Part shown: piece by piece, positions 25,801-38,300 of the stretch
How the letters are laid out: every line of letters starts with the position of its first letter
How positions within the stretch are numbered: the stretch's first letter is position 1
Assembly: GCF_030272615.1 (NCBI RefSeq)
Contig: NC_081414.1
Location: 238,859,233 to 238,923,232, forward strand
Length of the DNA stretch: 64,000 nucleotides
Direction: 5' to 3'
From: Cryptomeria japonica
Lineage: Eukaryota > Streptophyta > Pinopsida > Cupressales > Cupressaceae
Translations under genes and position numbers: made by a program
Notes under the pieces: generated by a model
Database searches by the model: none
Seen by the model: the letters and a program-made list of their open reading frames with translations, nothing else
Told to the model about the DNA's origin: nothing

Positions 25801-26947
25801 GGCCACTTTTCCTCTATGTCCATAAATGTTGAACCATCTGCAGGCATTCGAATAATGGCATCTCGACTTCTATTGCATGCATGGTAATCTATAAATTGTG
25901 CCAAGCTAGTGCACTTGAATAATCATTGCATACATGGAATAATGGGAATATAGAAAAGAACCTTGCAAGGAACCCTTTTTGTTATTTGATCTATTCGATA
26001 TCTACTAATATGACATTCAGGGCATTCAGTTCAAAATTCATGTTGTTTGTGATATATAATATGATCATTGGGACAAGCATCTATTGCTTGATACTCCATT
26101 CCAATATCTTTCATAACGACAGATAATTCTCAGTATGAGTGAGGTAGAATATTTGATGGTGGTAACAAAAACTCACCTATCAATCTACAACAACAAAATA
26201 TAATTTGTTATAATAAATAATATTAATGGTACAGCATGATTCACAGTTTATTATGACATATATGACATGCCTTAACATACATGACATTGTTATGTTGGAT
26301 AAACCATTCATAACCTTCAAGTTCACCAACAACAATATAGGAGAGAGAAGAGTTGCCTACGAGCCTTCATAAAGGGCCTCAGATGCCTTCTCAAGTAGAG
26401 GGACATCATGAACAACATCAAGGTCATCTTCATCATCATGATCAGTTGCATGAGTACTAAATGAGCCATGGATCAATGTATTTGTACCATCATCTTCAAT
26501 TGTGTTTTCTGGCTCATGATCGTCATCTTCCATGGGATCATTATCTTCAGCTTTGATATTCACACCTCCATGTTCGTCCACTTTGAAAACCATATTCTTA
26601 GGGTTGTGTTGATCCATACCATGTGCTCTGGGGTGCTCGACCTATATAAAATTGATATACATAAATAAATTGTGATCATGATCTCATCATCACGTGATTT
26701 ATTATGTATATAAATTTTCAAAACGATATAATGAAAAACTTACCAATGGATGGTAATCATGTCCACCTTCAATGTGACCATGCAGCCTACAATGTTTCTT
26801 CATTATTTTGATTAGAAGTCTTCTAGTCTTTAACCCCTTATAAATTTTGCACGAACAATAACATTTTCCATCACCTTTTCTTTTCAAGTTAGACCACAAT
26901 CTAGCAATTGTCTCCTTATTTTGTTGTTCGTTGATATTGTCTGACAT
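22636..26947 (-). pseudogene. TNP2 CACTA transposase gene with DUF4218 and DUF4216 regions, ten or so exons
   Basis: Reading from ATG 26947: exon 1 (26744-26947) has a CYCSCKIYKG and HCRLHGHIEGGHDYHP transposase-associated region and ends at a consensus GTAAGT donor. Exon 2 (about 26300-26641) is acidic, then LYEGS. The tnp2 core lies at about 25625-26190 (IDACPNDHILY, ECPECHISRYR, LSLVADGVNPFGEMRSVYLVW), 25340-25530 and 25080-25265 (FACPICGPK). A further exon spans 24506-25060 (LFDSMHIGKNITETLW). DUF4218 occupies 24332-24400 and 23806-24220 (GPVHTRSMWMVERHLKFLKA). Next come exon 23518-23720 and the last exon 22636-23439 with DUF4216 (FYIEVPHKPGWSFVVRHDPR) and a long Glu/Asp tail. Exons contain a TAG after LYEGS, a TAG near 23296 and TGA codons near 26133, 26033 and 25925, so the gene is inactive. 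TNP2 is the catalytic transposase of En/Spm elements. Confidence 0.85.
22640..22912. repeat. (ATC)n and (CTT)n microsatellite encoding the acidic tail of TNP2
   Basis: A long imperfect run of ATC/ATG/GTC triplets passes into about 15 CTT triplets. On the minus strand, in the TNP2 frame, it reads a Glu run followed by long Asp runs before the stop at 22636. The triplet period keeps the frame open on both strands, which explains the Ile-, Ser- and Met-rich shadow frames here. Confidence 0.95.
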
Positions 26948-28423
26948 GGTCTTTCTTCACAAGCAAGAAAATAGAAATTATTGTCTGACATGGTCTTTCC
27001 CTCAAGAGCTGGCAGATCCTGCTTCCATACTTTAATTCTATTTTCTCAAAGGACAATCCTAAAAATCCATGCATTGTAAACAACTTTTTACACCTTTGTT
27101 GGTTGTGGTGGCATCACAGAGAGTTTACATCAATAAATGAAGAACATGCCAATACTTTTAATGCAGCATTAGAAGTCTATCTCTTATTCAATATCTCTAG
27201 TGAAACCCCCATGATCTTTTGTTGCAGTAGAATTTGTTAGATTCTAGAAAGGGTCTTGTCCTTTGTTGATGGGATATTCATCTACCTCAAGAAATAACTG
27301 TTCTTTTCTCCAACAAGAAGTGGAACTAAATGAAGATCTAGCACCATGAAATTAATCCTCAAAAGGATTACTATAGTTAGTTTTGGTAGATAATGATATG
27401 GGTAAAATACTAATGTGGCTTTACGAAACATTATGTACTAGCTTAGCATACTCTAACAACTTTGGTGCGACATGCTACATCCAATTAAGTCTCCATCAGT
27501 ACCTCTATTGTGTTTATGGATTGATTACTTTCAACTAAGGAGGTTTGTATGTGTCTTTCGATTGTATCCCTATTTCAAGAATTTCTTCTATCAACAAATC
27601 ATTTGTTGTAAGTTGTACAAGTATAAGCTTGAACATGCCTTCCATGCTAGCCTTGTTGATACGTTCAACACCATCTTGTGCAACAAATCTTTAGAACTCC
27701 ATTTTTCCGAATTGAAGAGTGAGTAGTAGGGACAATCTAGGACACTTACAGATGTTTTGCAAGAGAGATAAATAGACCTAAATATTATGGCTTAATGATG
27801 ATCAATAGGTAAACAGATAAGAAACTCTCAATATCAAAATGACTTTCTCAATTGTCTTTACTAGAAATGGATAGATCTACTAATAATGGCTTTATGACTA
27901 TATGTCAACTTTAGACTCAATCCAAGAAGAGCTATAACTAATATGCGATATCTAGATTTATGATCTCTATAATATAACAATCCCATAATTATGTTTCCAT
28001 GCATCTATACCACAACACGAACATCATGCTAGTGTTCAGCCATAGCAATTGATATCCTAATTATAGAATGTGAAATATGCACATAACTATGAATAAAGAT
28101 TAAGAAAAACAAAGAAAGATGCTTATTGCAAACATAAATGACTAATGGACAAGAATTGAATTTAATTTAGATAGTTTTGAATATCAAATTCACTTGTTTG
28201 TGTGCATTTAGTAACTCATGTACTTGTGGCCAACCATTTATCTCTTTCATAAATTAAACACTTATTAATAACATTAAATGGCTGAGTAATTATGTTTTAG
28301 TTGAAATTGAAAATAAAATATTTTATTTCAAGACAACTCACACTATTCCCTATCATATTTTAGATTCTCGGTTTTGTTAGTAGTGGTTTGATGTCTTTGG
28401 AGCTAATCATTTCATTTCTTTAG
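26948..28423. other. TNP2 upstream region, no gene recognised
   Basis: This is the 5' flank of TNP2 inside the CACTA element. A 41-bp direct repeat around the TNP2 start (TGTCTGACATGGTCTTTC at about 26938 and 26979) is visible. The 84-codon open stretch at 27472-27726 has no recognisable motif, and I do not call it a gene. Confidence 0.55.
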
Positions 28424-29163
28424 TTACGTTTGCAAGCCTACTCCCAGCCTGTGCCAAAATGGGAGCTTTGGAACAGGGTATGGACATCCATCAAAGCATA
28501 AAAGATAGAGGAAATTTGTCATATGTAGTTGCAACTGCACAAAATGGATTTGTTGAGAAGGCTTTAGAAACTTTCAAGAAAATGCAATCGGCAGGTGTAA
28601 AGCCAAATTCCATAACCATTGCTACTATCCTCCCTACTTGTGCCAAAATGGGAGATTTGGAACAAGGTATAGACATTCATCGAAACATAAAGGATAGAGA
28701 AATTTTGTCAGATGTTGTAGTTGTAACTGCCTTGGTAGACATGTATGCAAAATGTGGAAGCATAGACAAGGCACGTGAACTATTTGATAGAATGCCTAAA
28801 AGAAATGTTGTCTCGTGGACTGAAATGATTGCTGGATATGCACAAAATGGATTTGTCGAAAAGTCTTTAGACACTTTCAAACAAATGAAATTGGAAGGCA
28901 TAAAGCCAAATTCCACAACCTTTGCCAGCATCCTCCCTGCCTATGCAAAAAAGGGAGCTTTGGAACAGGGTATGGACATCCATCAAAGAATAACGGATAG
29001 AGGAATTTTGTTAGGTGTTGTACTTGCAAATGCCCTGCTTGACATGAATGCAAAATGTGGAAACATGGACAAGGCTTGTGAATTGTTTGATACAATGCCA
29101 CAAAGAGATGTGATCTCATGTGAACAATCAACACGCATGTATACGGGAGGAAGGGATTGTTGA
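28424..29163 (+). pseudogene. PLS-type pentatricopeptide repeat gene fragment captured in the CACTA element
   Basis: From TFASLLPACAKMG the frame encodes about four to five PPR units, with the repeat phrases GVKPNSITIATILPTCAKMG, VDMYAKCGSIDKARELFDRM and VVSWTEMIAGYAQNGFVEKS. Plant PLS-type PPR proteins bind organellar RNA and act in editing or processing. The fragment has no transit peptide, no start context and no E or DYW domain. The first unit lacks about 37 residues: VV is followed at once by ATAQNGFVEK, where its neighbour has a complete MYAKCG segment between. Homology ends after MPQRDVIS, followed by a foreign tail and a stop. It lies about 460 bp from the right CACTA terminus, so I read it as a transduplicated fragment. 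Expression is unknown. Confidence 0.85.
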
Positions 29164-29269
29164 TACAAAATTGAATGCTCACTCCTCAATCATAGTTCTA
29201 TGGTTTTACGAGATTAAACTAGGACAATTAACCACCACATGTATATTTTTTGCAACATGAAATTAAAAA

Positions 29270-29600
29270 CTAGGGCAATTTGAATCTACCTCCTGCGTGG
29301 GATTGCCTTCGATGCGGGTTTGATGTTCTTGGGGGTTGAAGTCGCCATGGACGCCTACGCGGGATTGCAATTCACAAATGAATTCCCCGCCTCTTTTTTT
29401 ATTTTGTAATGGCCGCTGTCATCGAAATTACGACAAACTCAAGCACTTTTTTGAAAAAAAAGAAAATTCTCATTGCTAATGCCTTCTTCGTCAAAACCAA
29501 ATGGGTAATTTCCATCGGAATTACGACGAATGTGGGCATTTTTTCAAAAAAAAAAAAAATTTGGCCACAATATACCTTCTCCATCGGAAACCTCAATTGA
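29270..29600. repeat. CACTA right subterminal region
   Basis: Repeated words such as CATCGGAATTACGACGA, CATCGAAATTACGACAAA and CCATCGGAAACC occur here, matching the TCGGA and TCGACGA vocabulary just inside the left end. Two poly(A)-like runs (about 29453 and 29546) separate the copies. Confidence 0.65.
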
Positions 29601-29624
29601 AAATCTAGTCCAAATGTATTAGTG
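29601..29624. repeat. CACTA right terminal inverted repeat
   Basis: Read on the minus strand this begins CACTAATACATTTGGACTAG, matching the left terminus with five mismatches in 24. The TCT that follows (29625-29627) duplicates the TCT before the left end. Confidence 0.87.
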
Positions 29625-29627
29625 TCT

Positions 29628-30969
29628 TTTTTAAATTTTTTCCTTGCCATTACTGAAAAATTTATTAGCACATATATATTATTTATTTTTTTGTAGTTTG
29701 CCTTTCAATTATAGAAAAAAAATGTAAAATATAGTAGAAGAATATAATAAAATTATCAAGGGAAAAAGTGTACAAGTTTGGATTCACATTATCTTGTATA
29801 GATAAAATATAAATAAATTTAACTATAATTAAGACCCATATAAACCTATTGATTTAAAAAAAGTGTAATCAATCAACAACCACAAGGAGAAAAATCAAAT
29901 ACAACAATTGAAGACACGGTGATAATTGCAATAGTTTTATATACACTCACAACAAGATAATATAAAAAATATGTACTGATAGGTTTCATGAGTTGTGAAG
30001 ATCATGTTGAAAGGAGTATAAATAGAAAATCAAATTACAAACAACTTGTTAATTGTAATGGTAATTATTACCTTTTATTATTTTAGAAACGTTTTCTCTT
30101 CATTCAATGAATAAGAGGACAAGACATCAAATGCATTGCTTAAGGCCATAATGGTGTATGAAAGAAGTTATAACTAAATAAAGTTAACACATGATAATCA
30201 AAATTATGCATTGAAATGTAAAATAACGTATTAAATGCCAACACAATAAGTAATTATAGTTTACACTGTATATTTTAAACAGTTGTATAATTCCAACAAG
30301 TAAGTTCACATGTAATATAAAGGTACAATTATGTATCCTTCTCATCATCTCCTATATTGTCTATTTTCTACAACTAAAAATATGCCTTGACAAAATAGAT
30401 AATGCTTCTTGGGATACTTGTACATTAAAAGAGGGGTAATTTCAAGGGATTCAAACCTCATAGATGCTTGAGTAAGTATAGGGGGTGAGAACCATGTCCT
30501 TTAACCATATTAGTCACTGTTTTATGTGAATTTGTTTCATGATTGATGATTTATTGAGTTTATTGATGAATTGTTCCATGTGTTATGTAAGCTAGTTATG
30601 AGTTTTTGAACTTTCTTATGCTTGGATTGATCACCAAACTTCTTTCTCCATCTATTTTGTGACTCTTGTCATACTTGATTTATTGTTTTAATTAATAAAA
30701 GTGGGATAGGTCTGTACCATTACATATCCACATAGTGACACATGGGGCACATGAGGGGTGTGAAACTAGCCAAAAATAAACCCCAATAACATAGAACAAA
30801 ACCCCAACAAGGCATCCTAAAAGCCAATTCTAGAGCCAAAAGACACTAAGGCAAAATCAAGGGTGACTTTAACCATGGACTCTATGGGGCCTAAACCCGC
30901 AATTAGGGCTTCAGTCCATTTTTTGTTTCTTCTCTCTTTTCCTATTCAAATTGGCATGTATAGTCTAGA
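29628..30969. other. Non-coding AT-rich flank
   Basis: No gene, terminal repeat or other structure can be supported in this stretch. Confidence 0.55.
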
Positions 30970-30984
30970 TAGCATTTAAAAGAG

Positions 30985-32030
30985 GATTTATGCATGTTGG
31001 CCACATTTTTTCCAGCCAAATTGGTCTCCTCAATTTTCATTTTAAGGGCCTCTTAGGAGTGCTTACCCCCATTTTAGTCCCAATCATCTTGAGCTTCACA
31101 TCCATGTCTTCAATGCTCCCATTCATCTTGTCCCACTTCTTCGTAAGGCCAACAAATTCATTAGCAGAACTCCAAACTCTGTCATCATCAATGTCCTCAA
31201 GCCAGGTATTAGCCCTATCTTTTTCCTTAGTAGTCACATCCAACCTGTCAATTTTCCTTATTGCCACATTCACTTTCCCAAAAAGACACTTCAAAAAACC
31301 ATCCTATCTTTGCACGTCATCATGAATTTCCTTTACAATCTTGGAGAGGATCGTAATTGAGCTTGGAGGCTTAGTATTAACAAAGGTGGGAGGGTTTATG
31401 GAGGGAGGGAAAGGGTTAATATATTCAATAACATTAGTGGTAGGGGACCAATCTGAGTTCCTAGTTTTAAATAAATCTAATTCATCGAAGGAAATAGAGT
31501 CAAACTCCAAGTCCTCAATGATTTCCACATCCTTGTATTCCTCAAACTAGGGTTCCTCAACAAGGTCTTTTTAAGAGGTAGTAATGGATTTGAATTTGTC
31601 CATTCACACAAGATTTTTTCTATTGGGCATTTTATGACCTGAATGAGATAGTTTAGTAGAGTCGGACGAGGTGACTATAAGATCAACATACAAGATGGGG
31701 TCATGGGTGGATCCAATTTTAATAGTGGGATCCTACCCGAGGGGGTTTGTTCCAAATGGAAATTATATAGCCTACACATAAGACCCTAATGAAGGGGATT
31801 TACCCTTGAAAATATCCTTGGAAATAGATTGAGACAAGGAAGATAAGACCTAGTAAGGAAATTTCATTCTTACCTCGTGGCATAGGTGGTTCAACATAGG
31901 GAAGCTCGATGAAGGTCCTGATTTTACTTGTATAAAGATGTATATTCTTTGCTTCATGGCCAATACATTTCCTCTGAATTATCCCAAAACCAACACGAAA
32001 CCCTTATCCGACAAGCCACCCACTATGCCA
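30985..32030 (-). pseudogene. Unidentified gag/ORF1-like relic, possibly LINE ORF1
   Basis: A minus-strand frame runs from about 32030 to 30985 with a few stops and at least one frameshift. Its 5' part reads CIGHEAKN and IELPYVEPPMPRGKNE, reminiscent of the zinc-knuckle end of plant LINE ORF1. The middle is acidic (EEYKDVEIIEDLEFDSISFD, about 31460-31545). The C-terminal part (TKEKDRANTWLEDIDDD, TKKWDKMNGSIEDMDVKLKM) looks helical. Two of the stops fit CAG-to-TAG changes. The order knuckle, acidic linker, helix is compatible with ORF1, but I cannot confirm the family. Confidence 0.35.
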
Positions 32031-32066
32031 TTATTTCTAAAACCCTATACTAGTAAGGTCTTGGCA

Positions 32067-33470
32067 GAACTTTCCTCCAATGTATCAATTCAATAGAAGC
32101 ACAAACAACTTTATGAGAAGTACATGAAGGTATCTATGGATCTCACTCTAGCAGTCCTTCTCTAGCTAAGAAGCTCATGCAAACTAGGTACTATTGACCG
32201 ATAATAAAAAAAATATGCTTATAATTTTGTTTAGAGTTGTTGGAAATGTCATATGCATGGAGACCTTGTACATGCACTAGCACATGATCTATAACCAATA
32301 ACATCTCCATGACCCTTTTCCTAGTGGGGACTTGATCTCATGGAAAGATTAACTTAACCTCCTTAAATGGATACAATTTTAACCTCACTACCACCAAATA
32401 CTTCACTAAAAGAATGAAATCAATTCTACTTACATAAACGATACATAAATAGCCAAGTTCTTACTCAATTCCATCATATATGCTAGTATGGAGTACCCCA
32501 ATCTAGCATCACAGATAAAAGACTGTCCTTTCAAAAACCAAGAAATTTGTGAACTCTATGAGAAATTCCATATTTAACATCATTTTGCCACACCATACTA
32601 CCCATAGAGTAATGGTAAAGTTGAGGTAACTAATAAACCATCCTCAAAATCATCAAAAAATTTCTCAATGATGTTGGTTGTGAGTGGCACCTTCAACTCA
32701 ATCCTATCCTTTGGGCCTATTGAACTTGTGTCTGCATTCCCACAGGTACCACAACATTTTCCCTCATGTATGGATCTAAAGCCATACTCTCAATTGAGGC
32801 CGAGGTACCTTCACTTCATGTTTCACTTCAAAATCTCATCCCAGATGAAGAGTATTAGGTCGAAAAGTTGAGTGAGCTAGACTTGTTTGATGAGAAATGT
32901 CCACATGCCTTAAATCATCTTCAAGCATATCAGAACATGAGGAGCTATAATAAGAGAGTTAAGAGTATTCTTCTTTGAGATAGGGGACATGGTATTGAAA
33001 TAAAATAAGAGGAATTTAATAAAGAGAGAAAGGTCAAGAAAATTTGAGCCAAATTGGTTAGGGCCATATATCATCACAAGGGCCTATGAAAATGGTTCTT
33101 ATTAATTGTCTAGCACAAAAAGTGAGCCACTGCACAATCCCATAAATAACAAGCACCTGAATAAGTACTATACTTGAATCTAAGAGAATCCTAGAGAAAA
33201 ATATCAAAAAAAAAATTAAAACATCAAAAAGAACAAAAAAAACATAAAAATACAAAAAAATATTTACCTTGATGAAAAACTGGTAAATAGGAATCATGTG
33301 TGAGAATAAAAAAAAATTTATAAAAATGCCAAAAAAATAAAGAGAAATAATTTTCCCTATAGTGAAAACCTAACAAACTGATGCTTTGGGTAAGTACCAT
33401 GGTGAGAACCTGGCAAACAGGCAACATGTGTAGGAGGTTACAACTCTACCATCTATTATATTTTATCTAG
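32067..33470 (+). pseudogene. Old Tat-type Ty3/Gypsy integrase relic and 3' untranslated region
   Basis: Plus-strand blocks EVHEGIYGSHSSSPSLAKKL, KCHMHGDLVHALAHDL and NPILWAY, then YGSKAILSIEAEVPSLHVSL and a KLSELDLFDEKCPHALNHL block, follow the same order as the integrase at 47754-48893. This includes the HHCC zinc finger and the region after the catalytic core. Stops are frequent and the catalytic core is eroded. Downstream (about 33270-33430) three copies of a phrase like GGTGAGAACCTGGCAAACAG occur. The same phrase lies 3' of the other Tat integrase (about 47660-47685), confirming family identity. The gag-only element at 33471 interrupts its 3' end. Confidence 0.75.
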
Positions 33471-34580
33471 TGTAATGTCACCAAAATGTATTGGTGGATG
33501 AAAAATGTGTGAATGAGAGATCAAGAGGAAAACTACCCTTTCCCTCCAAGGAGAGATGAGAGTCTCACTACGGATTCAACCTCCAATGAAGAAGATAGAA
33601 TTCTGAATGAAATGGGAATGATAATTTAATCCCCTCTTGCTATTTGAAATGGAAAGGAATTGATTAAATTGTGTAGTGCAAAACTGACAAAGAACTAATT
33701 ATAACTTGAGATCGGAGTATGGGATGAAGCAATGCACCTGGATCTAGCAGTAATATGTCGAGATGAAGGCGCTATATGAATTTGAGGAAAATTTGCCCAG
33801 ACCATGGCCGGAATGTACATGGTTCTTCAAAAAATCCATGAAACGAAAAGGGTTTTTCCACCTCTACAAATGGAGCCCGAATATGAAAGTACAGCTACGC
33901 ACCTGCAGCCTAAACACATAAAAGAGAGGAAATGGGTTAGGATTGGGGGTTTTCCTCAAGGGAGGTTGTGATAGCAATGTTAATAGAAATGCTTGTGTGG
34001 AATTGAATGTTGGAATCAATCTCCTCTTCAATGGTTGAATCCTTGACTTGAATGCAACACCTAGCCTTGAAGGGAAACTTGAGATGCTCAATGCTTGGAT
34101 GCTTGAATGCTCTTGAATGTTTGATCGCAAATTTTCACCTTATTGAACTTGTTCAACTTGACCAAATTACCCAAATGAGAGGGAAAATTCAACTTAAATA
34201 CTTGTCAATTGGGGTTAATGAAACTGATTTGCGTCACAAGTTGACATCGGGGAAGTTTTCCTTCTCACTGCACAACCTACAATGCATGCTTAGGAAAGGT
34301 CTTGCCCCAAAATAGGGTAGGGACAAGGGCACCATGCCCCTATCCTGGGAGGACAAGGGTGCCACACCCCTATCCTAGGGGAGACAGGGGTGCCACACCC
34401 CTATCCTGCCCCTTTCTCTAGGGTAGAGTGCAGACATGGTGGTGTGGAGGCCAAGGGAGAAGCAAATTTCGAGGGTTGAGAAGTCTCTGATCTCCATTCA
34501 GGATAAGGGATTTGATCTCTCATGTGTGAGGACCCTAATGTGGTTTAAAATTGCTAGGGTCACAATTTTATGACACTACA
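33471..34580 (-). repeat. Copy B 3' LTR (left)
   Basis: It begins TGTAATGTCACC and ends TATGACACTACA. It contains a 27-nt hairpin-like module at about 33799-33824 and a tandem array of GC-rich hairpins at about 34310-34420 (arms like GGGGTG and CACCCC around CCA). A block CTCCTCTTCAATGGTTGAAT is shared with the LTRs of copy A. Confidence 0.9.
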
Positions 34581-34595
34581 TTTAGCCCCCACTTT
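34581..34595 (-). promoter_or_regulatory. Copy B polypurine tract
   Basis: The minus strand reads AAAGTGGGGGCTAAA directly against the LTR, identical to the tract of copy A. It would prime plus-strand DNA synthesis. Confidence 0.85.
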
Positions 34596-35312
34596 AGCGG
34601 GAGTATGAGCATACGCTAATACTATTGGTAAGTACAAGGAAATAAGATTGAAAGACTTTCACCACAGCAAGGAGGAAAGATACACCAAGCCCCCAGTGGA
34701 CTTAGGATCTTACAACTTCGATTGACAAAGTAAAAGGAAAGATCAAGAAGGGGAGAACCATGACTACAAGTAGCAAAGTTCCCCTCACTATGAGTTATGA
34801 AAGCAAGGATACTAAAGATTACATAGCAAAACAAAGTTCACAAAGTAATTCTAAGTATCAAGAAGGAAAATATGAGCAGAGTGTATACCCCCATTGGGAG
34901 AGATTACTTTAAGGTAAGATACACCCAAGAGAGAGAGAAGAAAGGGAGCACATTATCACAAGGATTTATCCCCCAATCAAGGAATAAACCCAAGGATAAT
35001 GAACACAAAACATGAGGTATGAGTTAGTTTTAGTTTCCTTAGGGTCAGTATGTTGTATAATAACTAATGTATATCATGTATGTATATGCATATAATAGTC
35101 ATCATTCCCCAAAGAAGGACACTACCTTGGAATAAAGGGAAAAGAGGATGTCTTTCAAGTCAACATGAAAGAGACCAAGAAAATATATCAATGCTTTGCA
35201 TCATCCCCAACTAGACATTAAGGGAACAATAGAAGAACATGGATACACATAGAATAATTGTCACAAGAGAGAAAGAAAGAAGAGATAGAGAAGATCTGTA
35301 GTGCTAATATTG

Positions 35313-38300
35313 CTAATCTAGCATGACATCCACCTCTCGATCTTGTTGATCACTATTTCGAGAAGGCAAGCAACATGGCAGAGGAGCGATATCAAGCACA
35401 ACAGATGGAGCTATCACAAGATCCAAACAAGGACTATGCTCATGTTGTAAGTCACTTTTTTTGTTTTTACGAGCTAGGATTAGGGTTTGTGAAAACTCAG
35501 TTGATAAATTCTTATCCACATCAACATATTCATACTCACTATCAGAAGCATTAGGAGTTGGATTTCCATCATGAATAACATTTTCACCCATTTCTTCATC
35601 AAAGTTTAGATAAAGAGGAGCAAGAACATGAATAGGAGTAAAACCATCACATATTTTGTGCAACTTATGATTTGGAGATGTAGGTTGAACATCTTGCTTA
35701 GGATAAATGGGAATCATGTCAACTATCAGAGTCTGAGGAGACTGGGTATTTTGAGGGATAGCTTCACAAGCTCAAACACAGCATCTTCATCGGTGTTCTC
35801 TCACACAATGATTCTGTCGAGTCTTAGTGGAAGGCTGAGAAGGAGGAGGAACACTTGAAAAAGTAGGAATGCTTCTGTCCTTCATAGTTGAAGTTTTATG
35901 TTGAGGTCTTTTAGGTTGAATAAGAGGAGAAGTAGGTCTCTTCTCTTGATAAGAGGAAGGAGGTGGAGCTATGCCATACAAAGGAGGAATATTGAGTGTA
36001 GAAAGGAGACCAGGTCCATCATGAGGAGGAGGTACATGTCTAACCTTAGGAGGAATATTGTTGTTCTTCTTAAGAGACAGTATAGTCACATCCATAGGAA
36101 TAGGTCGACGATCTTCCTTAGTAAGGAGATTAGTTATATCCATGAGGGGAAGAATCTTATTTTGAAGAATAATAGGAATGTCAAGTGTTGGGGATCTAGG
36201 TTGAATTAAGGATAAGATCATATATTTCTTCCATTTTTTATAAGATTGAAAAAGAGCATCACTCCTTGATGGAAGAGATTGAAATTGTTTAGGCCAAAAG
36301 AAATCAATAGGAACACCGGGGCTTCATTCAGATGGATGAAATAAGATATGGTTCATGGTTATGGTTTCTCCATTGTGATGAAATTTCAGACACTTGTGGA
36401 TTGGAGAAGAATTGCTCAGAAGAGGGTATGATAACAAAGTCAACATCCATGGATTTAGTATGAACTTCAATAGGAAGAGTGATAGAGCCAATGGTAGGAC
36501 AAGAAAAGCCATAAAATAACTTCACAACCACATTAGAGGCATCATATATTGGTTTACACAATAAGAAAGTGAAACGATATTCCTCAGTGATGACATTAAC
36601 CATGAAAGAGGGATTAATAAGGGCACCATGGCAAGGTATATCTTTAACCTTCGCAATTGTGTATAAAGGGCCATCAAGTGCTCTAATGGTCTCACTAGGA
36701 TCAAATGTAATACAAGGATCCTTAGGAATATCTTGTTTTTCTACCATATTTACCAAGTTCGGAGCCATAGAGGTGAATTCCTCATAAGAGAAAGAAGTAG
36801 GCACAATCGCAATCACGTTAGATGTATGAAAAGGTAAGGGATCAGTGAAAATCTTAAGATTTTGATTAGGAAGAGCTACTAATTTATTCCCTTTATCATT
36901 CACACCTGCCACAGATATAGTATTATTATCAATCAAATCTTGAATCTTATGTTTCAATGTGAAGCATTTCTCAGTATCATGACCAGGCTGACGATGAAAT
37001 TGACAAAAGGAATTGTAATCAAAATAAGAGGATGCAAGTTTATAAGGATCAAGTGGTTTTATAGGAGGAAGTTTGATAACATTTCTTTGCAACAACTGAG
37101 ACATAATACTATGTAAAGATTCATTCAAAGAAGTAAACTGCCTTTCTCTTTGGAAAAAAATTAGAAATAGAAGGCACACCTGATGTAGCATTCACATTGT
37201 TGTTGTTGATTGTATCATTGAACTTGATGAATCTTTTTTTTGGTTTGAACTTCGCAAACAGTTGTTGAACACTCTCCCCCTTATCACTCGAAGCCATTGG
37301 AGTGGATTGCTCCATTTGACTCACAGCTAGTTGATAATTGTGGAGTGTTGCACACAACTATGGAAAGGAAGTAAACTCAGACAAAAGAAGCTTTTCCCTG
37401 GTATCTTTTTGAAAATTAGAAATGAAAATTCATTAAATATCATTATCAGGTACATGAAAAGAAATTTGAGCACACCAATGCTTATATCTACCAATGAAAT
37501 TAGTCACTTTTTCTTTAACACCTTGTTTACAATGCATTAAATCAGCCAAAGTGATTTTAGGACCAGTGTTGTTTTGATATTGTTGGATGAAAGCATTTGC
37601 TAGTTGTTGAAAAGAAGTGATAGAATAAGAAGGCAAAGATCAATACCATTGTAAAGCCTTATCTCTTAGTGTTCTTGTAAACAATTTTGCAAACAATCTT
37701 TGATCATAAGCAAAATTGGTACACAAGGTTTGAAATGTTTTGACATGCATAAGAGGATCACCTTTTCCATTATAGAGTTCTAATTGAGGGATCTCGACAT
37801 GTTTAGGTGGAATGACTTTAACAATATCAAGAGAAGGTGGGCTCACAACATCAAAGGTGGGAACACTAAACTTGGATTGACTCATAGAAGCAATTTGTTG
37901 TTGTAAGGAAGACACAATTTGAGCAAGATTGTTAATTGTCACTTCGGTAGAAGAATTGATGTTAGACATTGTTGATTGAGAAGGTGGTGTGATGTTATTG
38001 AAAGAAGGCATGGATTAAGATTAAGGTGGTGGGACATTATGATAAGTAGGAATAGGTGATGATTGGGTAAGAAAAGGGACACTTAAAGGAGGAACAAAGT
38101 TGTTGAAGGAATTTCCCCCTTGTGTAACATTGATTGGTTGAGGAATAGTAGGAATACTTATAGAAGACATAGGTAAAGATGGAGGATTAAATGAAGAAGA
38201 GGGATTTCCCCCATGACCAATCCTTGTAGGAATGACATTTTGAGTTGATGTAGCCATGATGTTGGAGGTAAAAGTAGGAATACTAGTCATAAGAGTAGTC

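Larger units (their letters stand above)
7377..29624 (-). mobile_element. CACTA (En/Spm) DNA transposon, 22.2 kb, with gene cargo
   Basis: The left end is CACTAGTACATTCGGAGCTG and the right end, on the complement, is CACTAATACATTTGGACTAG. Over the first 24 bases the two ends match at 19. The trinucleotide TCT stands immediately outside both ends (7374-7376 and 29625-29627), the 3-bp target duplication CACTA elements make. Both ends carry TTTCCGATGG shortly inside the terminus, consistent with subterminal transposase-binding repeats. Inside lie a TNP2 gene and a TNP1-like gene on the minus strand, so the transposase 5' side is the right end. On the plus strand are two copies of an unrecognised large gene and a PPR fragment. 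All the genes contain nonsense codons, so this copy is not autonomous now. Confidence 0.87.

Noticed and set aside
27472-27726. 84-codon open frame upstream of TNP2
   Set aside because: No motif, no paralogue in the window, and composition like the surrounding AT-rich sequence.
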